NCBI GenBank assembly: GCA_049718665.1
Contig: JBNARO010000006.1
Span: 4,812 to 68,811, forward strand
DNA length: 64,000 nt
From: NZ13-RE01 sp049718665
GTDB taxonomy: Bacteria; Dictyoglomota; Dictyoglomia; Dictyoglomales; Dictyoglomaceae
Direction: 5' to 3'
The number at the start of each line of letters is the position of its first letter. Within the stretch, counting starts at the first letter, position 1. The notes under the pieces were generated by a model. It made no database searches. It was not told the origin of the DNA and saw only the letters and a program-made list of their open reading frames with translations. The position numbers and the translations under genes were made by a program. This document shows, piece after piece, positions 35,881 to 44,519 of this stretch.

Positions 35881-38139
35881 ATGGGTAAGAAATTAGATTT
35901 AACTCCCCAAGCTCTCTTTATATTAGAAAAAAGATATTTAAAGAAAAATGAAAACAAAGAAGTTATTGAAACTCCTGAAGAGATGTTTCATAGAGTGGCA
36001 GATACCATTGCAAGAGTTGATCTTATTTATAATCCAAAAGCAAATATTGAAAAGACAAGCGAAAAATTTTATAACATGATGGTTTCTTTGGAGTTTCTTC
36101 CCAATTCTCCTACATTAATGAATGCAGGGAGACCTTTGGGACAGCTTTCTGCTTGTTTTGTTTTACCCATTGAAGATTCTTTAGTAAGTATTTTTGATGG
36201 ATTAAAATATGCAGCATTGATTCATCAATCAGGCGGAGGAACTGGATTTTCCTTTTCACGGCTTCGTCCAAAGGGAGATATTGTGAGGACCACTGGAGGG
36301 ATTGCATCAGGGCCTATAAGTTTTATGAAGGTTTATGATGCAGCTACTGAAACTATAAAACAGGGTGGAGTAAGAAGAGGAGCAAATATGGGAATTCTTA
36401 GGGTAGACCATCCTGATATTATTGATTTTATAAAGGTCAAAGATAAAGAGGGGGTTTTAAGTAATTTTAATATATCTGTTGCTATTACAGATAGATTTAT
36501 GGAGGCAGTTTTAAAGGATGAAGAATATGAACTTATTAATCCCAGAAATAAAGAGGTAGTAAGGAAGCTAAGAGCAAGGGAAGTTTTTGATTTAATTGTT
36601 AAACAGGCATGGAAAAATGGAGAACCAGGAGTAATTTTCATCGATGAAATAAACAGAAAAAATCCTACCCCAGAAGTGGGAGAAATTGAATCAACTAACC
36701 CCTGTGGTGAGCAACCTCTTCTTCCATTTGAATCTTGTAATTTAGGTTCTATTAACTTAAATAAAATGGTAAAGGAAAAAGATGGAAAGTATGAGATTGA
36801 TTGGGAAAAATTGGAAGAAACAGTTTATAATGCTGTTCATTTCTTAGATAATGTTATTGATGCTAACTATTATCCTTTGAAGGAAATAGAAGAGATTACA
36901 AAGGCAAATAGGAAAATAGGTTTAGGAGTAATGGGATTTCATGATTTACTTATTAAATTAAAAATTCCTTATAATTCACAAAAGGCAAGAGATATAGCTG
37001 AGGAGATAATGAAATTTATCCAAGAAAAAGCAAGAGAAAAATCATTACAGCTTGCAGAAGAAAGAGGAGTATTTCCAAATTGGGGAAAAAGTATTTATAA
37101 AAAAGAAAATATTAAGTTAAGAAATGCTACTTTAACAACTATTGCGCCCACAGGTAGCATAAGTATAATAGCAAATTGCTCTTCAGGAATAGAACCAATC
37201 TTTGCTTTAGCCTACAAAAGAAAAGTAAGCTTGGGAGAATGGTTTGAGATTCATCCACTTTTTGAAGAATACCTAAGGAAAGAAGGACTTTATTCAGAAG
37301 GATTGATTCAAAAAGTGATTGAAAAAGGCTCCATACAAGACATAGAGGAGTTTTCAGAAGAAGCTAAAAAAATTTTTGTTACAGCATTAGATATTTCTCC
37401 AGAAGATCATCTTTTGATGCAAGCTTCTTTCCAAAAATATGTAGATAATGCAGTATCTAAAACTGTAAATCTTAAAAATACTGCCACTGAAGATGATGTT
37501 AGAAAAATTTATCTTTTAGCTTATGAGTTAAAATTAAAAGGAGTAACAGTTTATAGAGATAAATCAAGATCAAGACAAGTGTTAAAAGTAGAAGAAAAGA
37601 AAGAGAAGGGAGAAGTTATGGGAGAAAAGTTAAAACCAAGACCTCGACCTCAAATAACGAAGGGGATAACTTTAAAAATGAAAACAGGATGTGGAAATCT
37701 ATATGTAACTATAAATGAAGATGAATTTGGAATATGTGAAGTCTTTTCTACCCTTGGAAAGGCTGGGGGATGTGCCGCTTCTCAAACAGAAGCCATATCA
37801 AGGTTAACATCTTTAGCTCTAAGAAGTGGTATAGATATAAACTCTATAATAAAACAACTTAGGGGTATCCGTTGTCCTAATCCTATAAGAGATGAAGAGG
37901 GAGAATATATTCTTTCATGCTCTGATGCTATCGCAAAGGCACTGGAAAGATATCTCCTTATAAAAGAAGGAAAAAGTAATTCTAAAAATAACCTTTTTTT
38001 AATCTCTGATAAAAAAGTAGAAGAGGAGAAAAGTAGAGAAGAATATTCGGGGATTCCATGTCCAGAATGTGGGACCCCCCTCGAAGTTCAAGAGGGATGC
38101 CTTACATGTAGGGTTTGTGGATATTCAAAATGCTATTAA
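35881..38139 (+). CDS. nrdJ: adenosylcobalamin-dependent (class II) ribonucleotide reductase
   Basis: Reduces ribonucleotides without oxygen, using B12 for radical generation. The first active-site cysteine is Cys92 in LSACFVLP; the radical/proton-relay loop NPCGEQPL spans 273-280 (Asn273, Cys275, Glu277). The C-terminal region carries a TSCPD-like domain and a zinc ribbon CPECGTP...CRVCGYSKC (about 728-751) that probably carries reducing equivalents. 752 residues. It starts one base after the ligase-TPR gene. Dependence on B12 links it to the riboswitch-controlled importer at 54.9-57.8 kb. Confidence 0.95.
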   Translation: MGKKLDLTPQALFILEKRYLKKNENKEVIETPEEMFHRVADTIARVDLIYNPKANIEKTSEKFYNMMVSLEFLPNSPTLMNAGRPLGQLSACFVLPIEDSLVSIFDGLKYAALIHQSGGGTGFSFSRLRPKGDIVRTTGGIASGPISFMKVYDAATETIKQGGVRRGANMGILRVDHPDIIDFIKVKDKEGVLSNFNISVAITDRFMEAVLKDEEYELINPRNKEVVRKLRAREVFDLIVKQAWKNGEPGVIFIDEINRKNPTPEVGEIESTNPCGEQPLLPFESCNLGSINLNKMVKEKDGKYEIDWEKLEETVYNAVHFLDNVIDANYYPLKEIEEITKANRKIGLGVMGFHDLLIKLKIPYNSQKARDIAEEIMKFIQEKAREKSLQLAEERGVFPNWGKSIYKKENIKLRNATLTTIAPTGSISIIANCSSGIEPIFALAYKRKVSLGEWFEIHPLFEEYLRKEGLYSEGLIQKVIEKGSIQDIEEFSEEAKKIFVTALDISPEDHLLMQASFQKYVDNAVSKTVNLKNTATEDDVRKIYLLAYELKLKGVTVYRDKSRSRQVLKVEEKKEKGEVMGEKLKPRPRPQITKGITLKMKTGCGNLYVTINEDEFGICEVFSTLGKAGGCAASQTEAISRLTSLALRSGIDINSIIKQLRGIRCPNPIRDEEGEYILSCSDAIAKALERYLLIKEGKSNSKNNLFLISDKKVEEEKSREEYSGIPCPECGTPLEVQEGCLTCRVCGYSKCY

Positions 38140-38159
38140 AAATTTTTATTTAAAATTGT

Positions 38160-38188
38160 TTGACTTTTAAAAATTTTTGTTTTATACT
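38160..38188 (+). promoter_or_regulatory. promoter with long leader before rho
   Basis: TTGACT (38160-38165) and TATACT (38183-38188) are 17 bases apart. The start near 38195 leaves about 98 bases of leader before the rho ATG. The leader contains a weak AT-only inverted repeat around 38254-38270 and no recognised riboswitch. Rho is autoregulated in other bacteria, so a leader role is possible. Confidence 0.6.
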
Positions 38189-38293
38189 ATCTTAACTAAA
38201 GATAAATAGAAAAAATCGAATTTCTTTTCAGGTTTGAAAAATCTTAACAATGTTTTTTACTAAAAACAATTTTCCCAGAAAAGGAGGATTCAA

Positions 38294-39667
38294 ATGATTT
38301 CCCAAGAAGAATTAATGCTTAAAACAAGAGCAGAATTAGTAGAAATAGCTAAAGAACTTAAAATTGCAGGATATTATCGAATGACAAAAGATGAATTGAT
38401 AAAAGCTTTGTTAGCAAAGACCGAAGAACCTTCAGGAGGAATCGAAGAAGGAGTTGAGGAAAAAATAGCAGTTATTACTAAAGAAGTCCCTCCCGAAGAA
38501 AAAGAAGAGAAAAAAGATAAAGTAATAATCGATGGATTTGAATGTATATATAGAGAGGGGTATTTGGAGATTAGAGAGGAAGGATTTGGTTTTATTAGAA
38601 AAAACTTTAAACCTAGTGATGAAGATGTTTATATTTCTGCGTCTCAAATTAAAAAATTTGGTCTTCGATATGGTGATTGGATTGGAGGAATGGTAAGACC
38701 CCCAAAGGAGAATGAAAGGTGGTATGCTATATTAAGAATTGATACTGTTAATGGAAGAGACCCTCTTCTTTCAAGGCAACGTCCAAGATTTGATGACTTA
38801 ATTCCTTATCATCCTACAGAAAGATTAAAGCTGGAGACTACGCCTGATGAGTTAGATACAAGACTGATTGATCTCTTAGCTCCCATTGGTAAAGGACAAA
38901 GAGGATTAATTGTTTCTCCTCCAAAGGCTGGAAAAACTACTCTACTTAAAAAGATCGCTAATGGGATAACTGCAAATCATAAGGAAGTTAAATTATTTGT
39001 TCTTTTAGTAGATGAAAGACCAGAAGAAGTAACAGATTTTAGAAGATCTGTTCAGGGAGAAGTTATTGGGTCCACCTTTGACGAACCACCCGAGAGACAT
39101 ATTCAAGTGGCAAAATTAGTGTTGGAGAGAGCAAAAAGGTTAGTAGAATATGGGGAGGATGTAGTAATTCTTTTAGATAGTATAACAAGATTAGCTCGAG
39201 CTTATAACTGGTCTGTTCCGTCCAGTGGAAGAACTCTTTCTGGAGGAGTTGAACTTGCAGCATTACATCACGCAAAAGAGTTTTTTGGTGCAGCAAGAAA
39301 TATTGAGAATGGTGGAAGCTTAACAATTTTAGCAACAGCACTAATCGAAACAGGAAGTAGAATGGACGATGTAATTTTTGAAGAATTTAAAGGAACAGGA
39401 AACATGGAATTAGTTTTAGATAGGAGAATTGCAGATAGAAGAATATTCCCTGCAATTAGTATAGCTCGATCTGGGACTCGTAAAGAGGAATTACTTTATC
39501 CAGAAGAAAAGCTTAAAAAAATCTGGCTCCTTAGAAGGACATTAGTAGGACAAGAAGAAGGAGAAGCCATAGAAATGCTTAAAAGAAAGTTAAAAGAAAC
39601 AAGAAATAACGATGAATTTTTAAGATTTATAGATGAGGTAGTAGGGAAACCTAATAGTAGAAGGTAA
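38294..39667 (+). CDS. rho: transcription termination factor Rho
   Basis: Hexameric RNA helicase that ends untranslated transcripts. Domains: Rho N-terminal helix bundle (about 1-45), a short acidic/lysine linker (45-75), the cold-shock-like RNA-binding domain with FGFIRKNFKPSDEDVYIS near 98, then the ATPase with Walker A PPKAGKTTLLK at about 209-219 and LLDSITRLARAYN near 294. Length is 457 residues. AAGGAGG precedes the ATG. Few hairpin terminators are visible in this window, so Rho may do much of the terminating (inference). Confidence 0.97.
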   Translation: MISQEELMLKTRAELVEIAKELKIAGYYRMTKDELIKALLAKTEEPSGGIEEGVEEKIAVITKEVPPEEKEEKKDKVIIDGFECIYREGYLEIREEGFGFIRKNFKPSDEDVYISASQIKKFGLRYGDWIGGMVRPPKENERWYAILRIDTVNGRDPLLSRQRPRFDDLIPYHPTERLKLETTPDELDTRLIDLLAPIGKGQRGLIVSPPKAGKTTLLKKIANGITANHKEVKLFVLLVDERPEEVTDFRRSVQGEVIGSTFDEPPERHIQVAKLVLERAKRLVEYGEDVVILLDSITRLARAYNWSVPSSGRTLSGGVELAALHHAKEFFGAARNIENGGSLTILATALIETGSRMDDVIFEEFKGTGNMELVLDRRIADRRIFPAISIARSGTRKEELLYPEEKLKKIWLLRRTLVGQEEGEAIEMLKRKLKETRNNDEFLRFIDEVVGKPNSRR

Positions 39668-39691
39668 TAATTCTTTAGGAGGGCTTTTTTC

Positions 39692-40198
39692 TTGAGAAGA
39701 TTTTTTATAATATTACTACTTTTTGTTTTCTGTATTTCTCTAATCTTTTTTGTAGGATTAAAGGAGAAAATAGAAACAAAAATATACTTTTATGATCCAA
39801 AAACATTAAGATTAGTTCCTGAAGAAAGAAACTTTGAATTTTCTAAATGGCAAAGCTTATTTAGAAGGGAATATATAGCTAGGGAGGTTCTTTTAAGCTT
39901 GATAGAGGGTCCTAAAGATCTTAAATTACGTTCACCTATTCCTTTGGGAACTAAAATTCTTGGAGTTTCTGTAAAAAATAATATTGCCTATGTGAATTTT
40001 TCTGATGAATTAAAAAGGAATCACCCCGGAGGAAGTTTAGGTGAAATGTTAACAGTTTATAGTATAGTAAATACTTTAACTGAACTTTCATGGATAAAGA
40101 AAGTTCAAATATTGATTAATGGTGCTATTGTTGAGAGTTTAGCAGGACATATAGACCTTTCAGAACCATTGGAAAGAGATTTAAGCTTGACAAAATGA
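39692..40198 (+). CDS. GerMN-domain lipoprotein-like or membrane-anchored protein
   Basis: A 168-residue protein with one N-terminal hydrophobic segment (about 3-22, no lipobox cysteine) followed by a GerMN domain. Family motifs are visible: YVNFSDELKRNHPGGSLGE near 110, LTVYSIVNTLTEL and ESLAGHIDLSEPLERD at the end. In Bacillus, GerM works in sporulation; this domain also occurs in non-sporulating bacteria with unknown role outside the membrane. Start is TTG 39692 with AGGAGGG upstream. It overlaps the next gene by four bases. Confidence 0.85.
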   Translation: MRRFFIILLLFVFCISLIFFVGLKEKIETKIYFYDPKTLRLVPEERNFEFSKWQSLFRREYIAREVLLSLIEGPKDLKLRSPIPLGTKILGVSVKNNIAYVNFSDELKRNHPGGSLGEMLTVYSIVNTLTELSWIKKVQILINGAIVESLAGHIDLSEPLERDLSLTK

Positions 40199-40926
40199 AA
40201 ATAGGAATAATATCAGACATCCATAGTAACTGGGAAGCATTAAGTGTAGTAGTAAACAGGTTAGAAAAAGAAGTTGATGAAATATATTGCTGTGGAGATA
40301 TAGTGGGGTATGGACCTGATCCCAATGAATGTGTAAATTATGTTAAAAAATTAAAAATATCTGTTTTAGGAAATCATGATGCAGCTGTTGTAGGAAGGTT
40401 AGATTATGATAATTTTAATCCTTTAGCCCAGTATGCTATTGACTGGACTATAGAAAACCTTACAAGGGAAAATTTTGAATTTATTTATAAATTGCCTTTG
40501 AAAGTAGACTTAGAATGGGGAGGAATAGTTCATGGAAGTCCTAGGAGCCCTATAGAGGAATATCTTATTACTTATAATTCAGTATTTGCAAACTTTCAAA
40601 TTATGGATAAAGATATATATTTTTTTGGGCATTCACATATTGCGGGAGTTTTTATATATTCCGATAATAATAGAGAAGTTAGCTATATAAGTTTAGTAAA
40701 TGGAGGAGAAATCGAAATAAAAGCAAGTTACAAATATTTGATAAATCCAGGAAGTGTTGGGCAACCAAGGGATGGGAATTGGAAAACCAGTTTCGGAATT
40801 TTTGATACAGTAAAGAAGACATTTAAAGTACATAGAATGAATTATTTAGTTGAAGTTACTCAAAAAAAGATGCAAATATTAGGTCTTCCAAGACCATTAT
40901 GGGAACGCTTAAGTTTTGGGAGGTAA
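40195..40926 (+). CDS. calcineurin-like metallophosphoesterase
   Basis: A 243-residue phosphoesterase with the full metal-binding set: GIISDIHSNWEAL at the N-terminus, CGDIVGYGPDP near 33, LGNHDAAV near 57, VHGSPRSP near 113 and FGHSHIAGVF near 141. It resembles the predicted phosphodiesterase/diadenosine group (COG0639/COG2129-like). Substrate unknown. It forms a tandem with the related gene downstream, which starts four bases after its stop. Confidence 0.85.
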   Translation: MKIGIISDIHSNWEALSVVVNRLEKEVDEIYCCGDIVGYGPDPNECVNYVKKLKISVLGNHDAAVVGRLDYDNFNPLAQYAIDWTIENLTRENFEFIYKLPLKVDLEWGGIVHGSPRSPIEEYLITYNSVFANFQIMDKDIYFFGHSHIAGVFIYSDNNREVSYISLVNGGEIEIKASYKYLINPGSVGQPRDGNWKTSFGIFDTVKKTFKVHRMNYLVEVTQKKMQILGLPRPLWERLSFGR

Positions 40927-40930
40927 GAGG

Positions 40931-41476
40931 ATGAGAATCTTGGTAATGAGTGATACTCATGGTGATACATATTTTTGGGAAAATATTAAAAAATATGTTG
41001 AGAAAGCAGACTTAGTTCTGCATGCAGGGGATGTTCTTTATCATGGTCCTCGAAATCCCCTTCCCACAGGATATTCTCCAGCAAGACTTGCTGAGCTTCT
41101 AAATAGTTTAAATATCCCTGTGATTATAAGTAAAGGGAATTGTGATGCAGATGTAGATCAGTTGGTTTTAAAATATCCTTTACTATCTCCTTATTCCTTT
41201 ATTTTTATTCCTCCATGGAGAATTCTCTTGATGCATGGAGAAGATAAAGATGAAGAAACTTTATGGAAGATTTCTACAGATTTTCGAGTAAATCTTTTAA
41301 TATTTGGACATATTCATACACCAGTATTGAAAAAAGGAGAAAATGGAATTTTGCTTAATCCAGGAAGTCCAGCTCTACCTAAGACTTCCTATAAAACCAT
41401 TGGATTTATAGAGGATAAAGAAATATCTATCATTGATATAACTAAAGACGAAATTATAGAAAAATTATCTTTATAA
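40931..41476 (+). CDS. YfcE/MJ0936-type phosphodiesterase
   Basis: Small metallophosphoesterase of 181 residues. Motifs: VMSDTHGDTYFW, LHAGDVLYHGP near 34, SKGNCDADVD near 72, LLMHGED near 102 and IFGHIHTPVL near 126. The YfcE group hydrolyses artificial phosphodiesters; the physiological substrate is unknown. ATG at 40931 is chosen because GGGAGG lies upstream within the end of the preceding gene. It ends one base from the convergent pilT stop; no hairpin is seen between them. Confidence 0.88.
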   Translation: MRILVMSDTHGDTYFWENIKKYVEKADLVLHAGDVLYHGPRNPLPTGYSPARLAELLNSLNIPVIISKGNCDADVDQLVLKYPLLSPYSFIFIPPWRILLMHGEDKDEETLWKISTDFRVNLLIFGHIHTPVLKKGENGILLNPGSPALPKTSYKTIGFIEDKEISIIDITKDEIIEKLSL

Positions 41477-41477
41477 T

Positions 41478-42551
41478 TTAACCAGGCGTAATTCCCTTTA
41501 GTATTAAGGCAAGATCTGACGGATGAGGGGTAGCACTTAGCGCTTCCTTTTCATCTATAAGATTTTTTCTAAAAAGTTCTATAAGATGTTGATTAAAAGT
41601 CTGCATTCCTTCTAATTTGCTTTCCTGAATAATTTTTGGAAGTTCATTAGTCCTTTGTTCTCTAATTAATTTTTTAACCCCCAATGTTCCTACGAGAACT
41701 TCACAAGCAGGAATTAAACCTTTTTTATCCTTTCTTTTAAGCAATCTTTGTGATATAATTCCTTGCAAAACATTAGAAAGCTGAACTCTAACTTGATGCT
41801 GTTGGTGTGGAGGGAAACTATCAATAATTCTTTCTACTGTAGTAACAGCATCAGTAGTGTGAACAGTACTTAATACTAAATGACCAGTTTCTGCAGCTTG
41901 TAATGCTACACTCATAGTCTCTAAGTCTCTTAATTCTCCTACCATTATTACATTAGGATCTTCCCTCAATGCCATTTTCAGGGCATTAGTATAAGATTTT
42001 GTATCTATTCCTATCTCTCTTTGAGAAATTAAAGATTTCTTATCTAAAAATACAAATTCAATAGGATCCTCAATAGTAATTATATTCAAACTAAAATTGT
42101 TGTTTAAATATTCTATTATTGCCGCTAAAGTGGTAGATTTTCCTGAGCCTGCAGGACCAGTCACTAATATAAGGCCAGATTTTCGGGAGGCTAAATTTTT
42201 TATTACTGAAGGTAGAAAGAGTTCCTCTATAGATGGAATTCTTAAAGGAATAATTCTAAGAGAGAGGGCAATAGTGCCTCTTTGAAGATATAAGTTTCCT
42301 CTAAATCTTGCTCTTCCTTCCTTTTCAAAGGCAAAATCTAATTCTCCATTTTCCTCAAAAAATTTAATAAACTGAGCTTTTATAAGGGGATAAATCATGT
42401 TTTTGATTTCTTCTTCGGTTAAAGGTGGCGCATCTAAAAAGGTAATATCACCCATAACCCTTACTGCAGGTGGAGTCCCTACCTTTAAGTGAATATCAGA
42501 AGCATTAAGTTCCAAAGCAGATTCAATAATCTTGTCTAATTTACTATCCAT
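41478..42551 (-). CDS. pilT: PilT-type retraction ATPase
   Basis: Hexameric secretion-family ATPase that powers type IV pilus retraction. The N-terminal PAS-like domain carries SDIHLKVGTPPAVRVMGD; Walker A GPAGSGKST is near residue 131, the Asp box DPIEFVF near 160, Walker B MVGELRDLETM near 198, and the His box VLSTVHTTDA near 225. The PilT AIRNLIRE-like region is altered to KLIREQRTNELPKII near 287. 357 residues. No other pilus gene is in this window; pilT follows plsX without a gap on the minus strand. Confidence 0.93.
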   Translation of the reverse strand: MDSKLDKIIESALELNASDIHLKVGTPPAVRVMGDITFLDAPPLTEEEIKNMIYPLIKAQFIKFFEENGELDFAFEKEGRARFRGNLYLQRGTIALSLRIIPLRIPSIEELFLPSVIKNLASRKSGLILVTGPAGSGKSTTLAAIIEYLNNNFSLNIITIEDPIEFVFLDKKSLISQREIGIDTKSYTNALKMALREDPNVIMVGELRDLETMSVALQAAETGHLVLSTVHTTDAVTTVERIIDSFPPHQQHQVRVQLSNVLQGIISQRLLKRKDKKGLIPACEVLVGTLGVKKLIREQRTNELPKIIQESKLEGMQTFNQHLIELFRKNLIDEKEALSATPHPSDLALILKGITPG

Positions 42552-43565
42552 TTAATTAACCCCTCCCTCTTTAATATTGGAAATTCCCTTCTGAATCTTA
42601 TTTACCACCTCCTGATCTACCACTTGTTGTGCTACTTTAAGGGCATTTTTTATTGCCTTTGCTTTTGATCTTCCATGGGAAATTATTACAACACCGTTTA
42701 CTCCAAGCAAGGGCGCTCCCCCATATTCACTGTAATCTAATTTTTTCTTAATGTTTCTAAATTTTGGCATTAATATCCCTGCTAAGATTTTACTCCATAA
42801 AGAGGATTTTAATTCTTGAGAGAGAAGAGTAAACAAAATATCTGCAACTCCTTCTGCAGTTTTTATACAAACATTTCCTACGAATCCATCACAAACAATA
42901 ACATCCGCTAAGGATTGGAAAAGGTCTTTTCCTTCAATATTTCCTACAAAATTTAAGGAGGAATTATTTTTTAGAAGTTCATAGACTTCTTGGGCAAGTT
43001 GATTTCCTTTACCTTCTTCCTCCCCTATATTTAATAAGCCTATTCTGGGATTTTGAATTTTAAAAATCTCTTCCATATATACCTTTCCCATAATGGCAAA
43101 CTGCTCTAAATATTCTTTCTTACAATCCACATTTGCTCCAACATCTAATAGAAGAGAAGGTTTGTTTAAAAGGGTAGGAATTAATGTGGCAATGGCAGGT
43201 CTTTTTATTCCTGGGATTCTCCCTAAGGTAAGGAGAGCACTACTCATTACTGCTCCAGTATTTCCTGCGGATACCACTGCAGATACTTTTTTATCTTTCA
43301 AAAGTTTCATAGAAACTACAATAGAAGAATCTGTTTTTTCTCGAACAGCAAAAGCTGGATGCTCTTTCATTTCTATTACTTGTGATGCAGGATAAATTTC
43401 AATATATTCCTTGGGATAATCATACTTTTTTAGTTCTTTTTCCAATAGATCTTCCTTTCCTACTAATATAGTTTTTATTTTGAACTCCTTTGCACATTCA
43501 ACCGCTCCTTTTATAGTTTCGTAAGGTGCAAAATCTCCCCCCATAGCATCTAAGGCAATTGGCAT
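42552..43565 (-). CDS. plsX: phosphate acyltransferase PlsX
   Basis: Makes acyl-phosphate from acyl-ACP for phospholipid synthesis. It opens with IALDAMGGDFAP and contains VSAGNTGAVMSSALLTLGRI near 99, LLDVGANVDC near 138 and YSEYGGAPLLGVNG near 275. Length 337 residues is normal. An AAGGAGG lies before the ATG. The usual partner fabH is absent here; rsmI is upstream and pilT downstream on the same strand. Confidence 0.95.
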   Translation of the reverse strand: MPIALDAMGGDFAPYETIKGAVECAKEFKIKTILVGKEDLLEKELKKYDYPKEYIEIYPASQVIEMKEHPAFAVREKTDSSIVVSMKLLKDKKVSAVVSAGNTGAVMSSALLTLGRIPGIKRPAIATLIPTLLNKPSLLLDVGANVDCKKEYLEQFAIMGKVYMEEIFKIQNPRIGLLNIGEEEGKGNQLAQEVYELLKNNSSLNFVGNIEGKDLFQSLADVIVCDGFVGNVCIKTAEGVADILFTLLSQELKSSLWSKILAGILMPKFRNIKKKLDYSEYGGAPLLGVNGVVIISHGRSKAKAIKNALKVAQQVVDQEVVNKIQKGISNIKEGGVN

Positions 43566-43599
43566 TTTGAAATCCTCCTTAATAATGAATTTTTGTTAA

Positions 43600-44448
43600 T
43601 TATAACATTGCTTTTAAATTTAGTGCCTTTTTATAAACCTCTTTTTTAGAAATTTTATAAGTTTTTGAAACATATTCTATGGCGGATTTTAAATTTAAAT
43701 TGTTTTTTATCATAGCGTCCACAATTAAAGCTTCAATTACTATTTTTTTGTCTTCTTTCTCTTCTTTATAATCATTATAAACTATGATTGTATATTCTCC
43801 TAAATGAGAAGAAGGATTATTTTCTAATTGTTCTAAAACTGTTTTTATTTCACCATAATATACTCTTTCATGAATTTTTGTCAGATCATTACAAAAGCAT
43901 ACCTTTGCGGAAGGAAACAAGTTATAAATTAACCTCGCCAAAGAAATTATCCTTTTTGGAGACTCAAATAACACAAAGGTCTCTATTTTCTTTTCTTTTA
44001 TTTCTTTTAAAACTTTTTCTCTTTCTTTTTGTTTATTTGGCAAGAATCCACAAAATAAGAAACGATTAGCAGGTAAGCCAGAGATAGATAATGCAGAAGT
44101 TATAGCAGACGGTCCACATACACTAATAACTTCAACTCCTCTTTCTCTTGCCTCTTTTACAATTAAATATCCTGGATCTGATATTCCTGGTGTTCCCGAA
44201 TTGGAGACCAATCCTACATTCATATTTTTATCAATTAAATACTCCATCAATACTTTGACTCTTTCCTTTTCATTATACTTGTGATAAGAAATCATCTTTT
44301 TCTTAATATTATAATGATTTAAAAGCTTTAAAGTATGTCTTGTATCCTCTACCGCTAAAATATCACACTCTTTAAGAACCTCTAAGGCTCTTAAAGTTAT
44401 ATCTTTTAAGTTTCCAATTGGAGTTGCAATGACGAATAATTTTCCCAT
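43600..44448 (-). CDS. rsmI: 16S rRNA (cytidine-1402 2'-O) methyltransferase
   Basis: Methylates the ribose of C1402 in the decoding centre. Motifs of the tetrapyrrole methylase-fold family: LFVIATPIGNLKDITLRALE at the N-terminus, AVEDTRHT near 33, VSNSGTPGISDPG near 80 and LPANRFLFCGFLP near 124. Length is 282 residues. The ATG is not preceded by a Shine-Dalgarno; a putative extended -10 on the minus strand puts the transcript start only two or three bases upstream. Confidence 0.94.
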   Translation of the reverse strand: MGKLFVIATPIGNLKDITLRALEVLKECDILAVEDTRHTLKLLNHYNIKKKMISYHKYNEKERVKVLMEYLIDKNMNVGLVSNSGTPGISDPGYLIVKEARERGVEVISVCGPSAITSALSISGLPANRFLFCGFLPNKQKEREKVLKEIKEKKIETFVLFESPKRIISLARLIYNLFPSAKVCFCNDLTKIHERVYYGEIKTVLEQLENNPSSHLGEYTIIVYNDYKEEKEDKKIVIEALIVDAMIKNNLNLKSAIEYVSKTYKISKKEVYKKALNLKAML

Positions 44449-44457
44449 ACGAGATTA

Positions 44458-44509
44458 ATTTTAGCATAAAAAATTTGTGCTTCACAAAGAAGAATTTTCA
44501 TGTTATTTT
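44458..44509. promoter_or_regulatory. divergent promoters for rsmI and yicC sharing one -35 box
   Basis: Plus strand: TTCACA 44481-44486, 17-base spacer, TATTTT 44504-44509, start near 44517, yicC ATG at 44520. Minus strand: TTGTGA (complement of 44482-44487), 18-base spacer, TAAAAT (complement of 44458-44463) with an upstream TGC making it extended, start near 44451, rsmI ATG at 44448. Neither start codon has a Shine-Dalgarno, so both messages would be leaderless. Confidence 0.5.
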
Positions 44510-44519
44510 ATTTCTTAGT

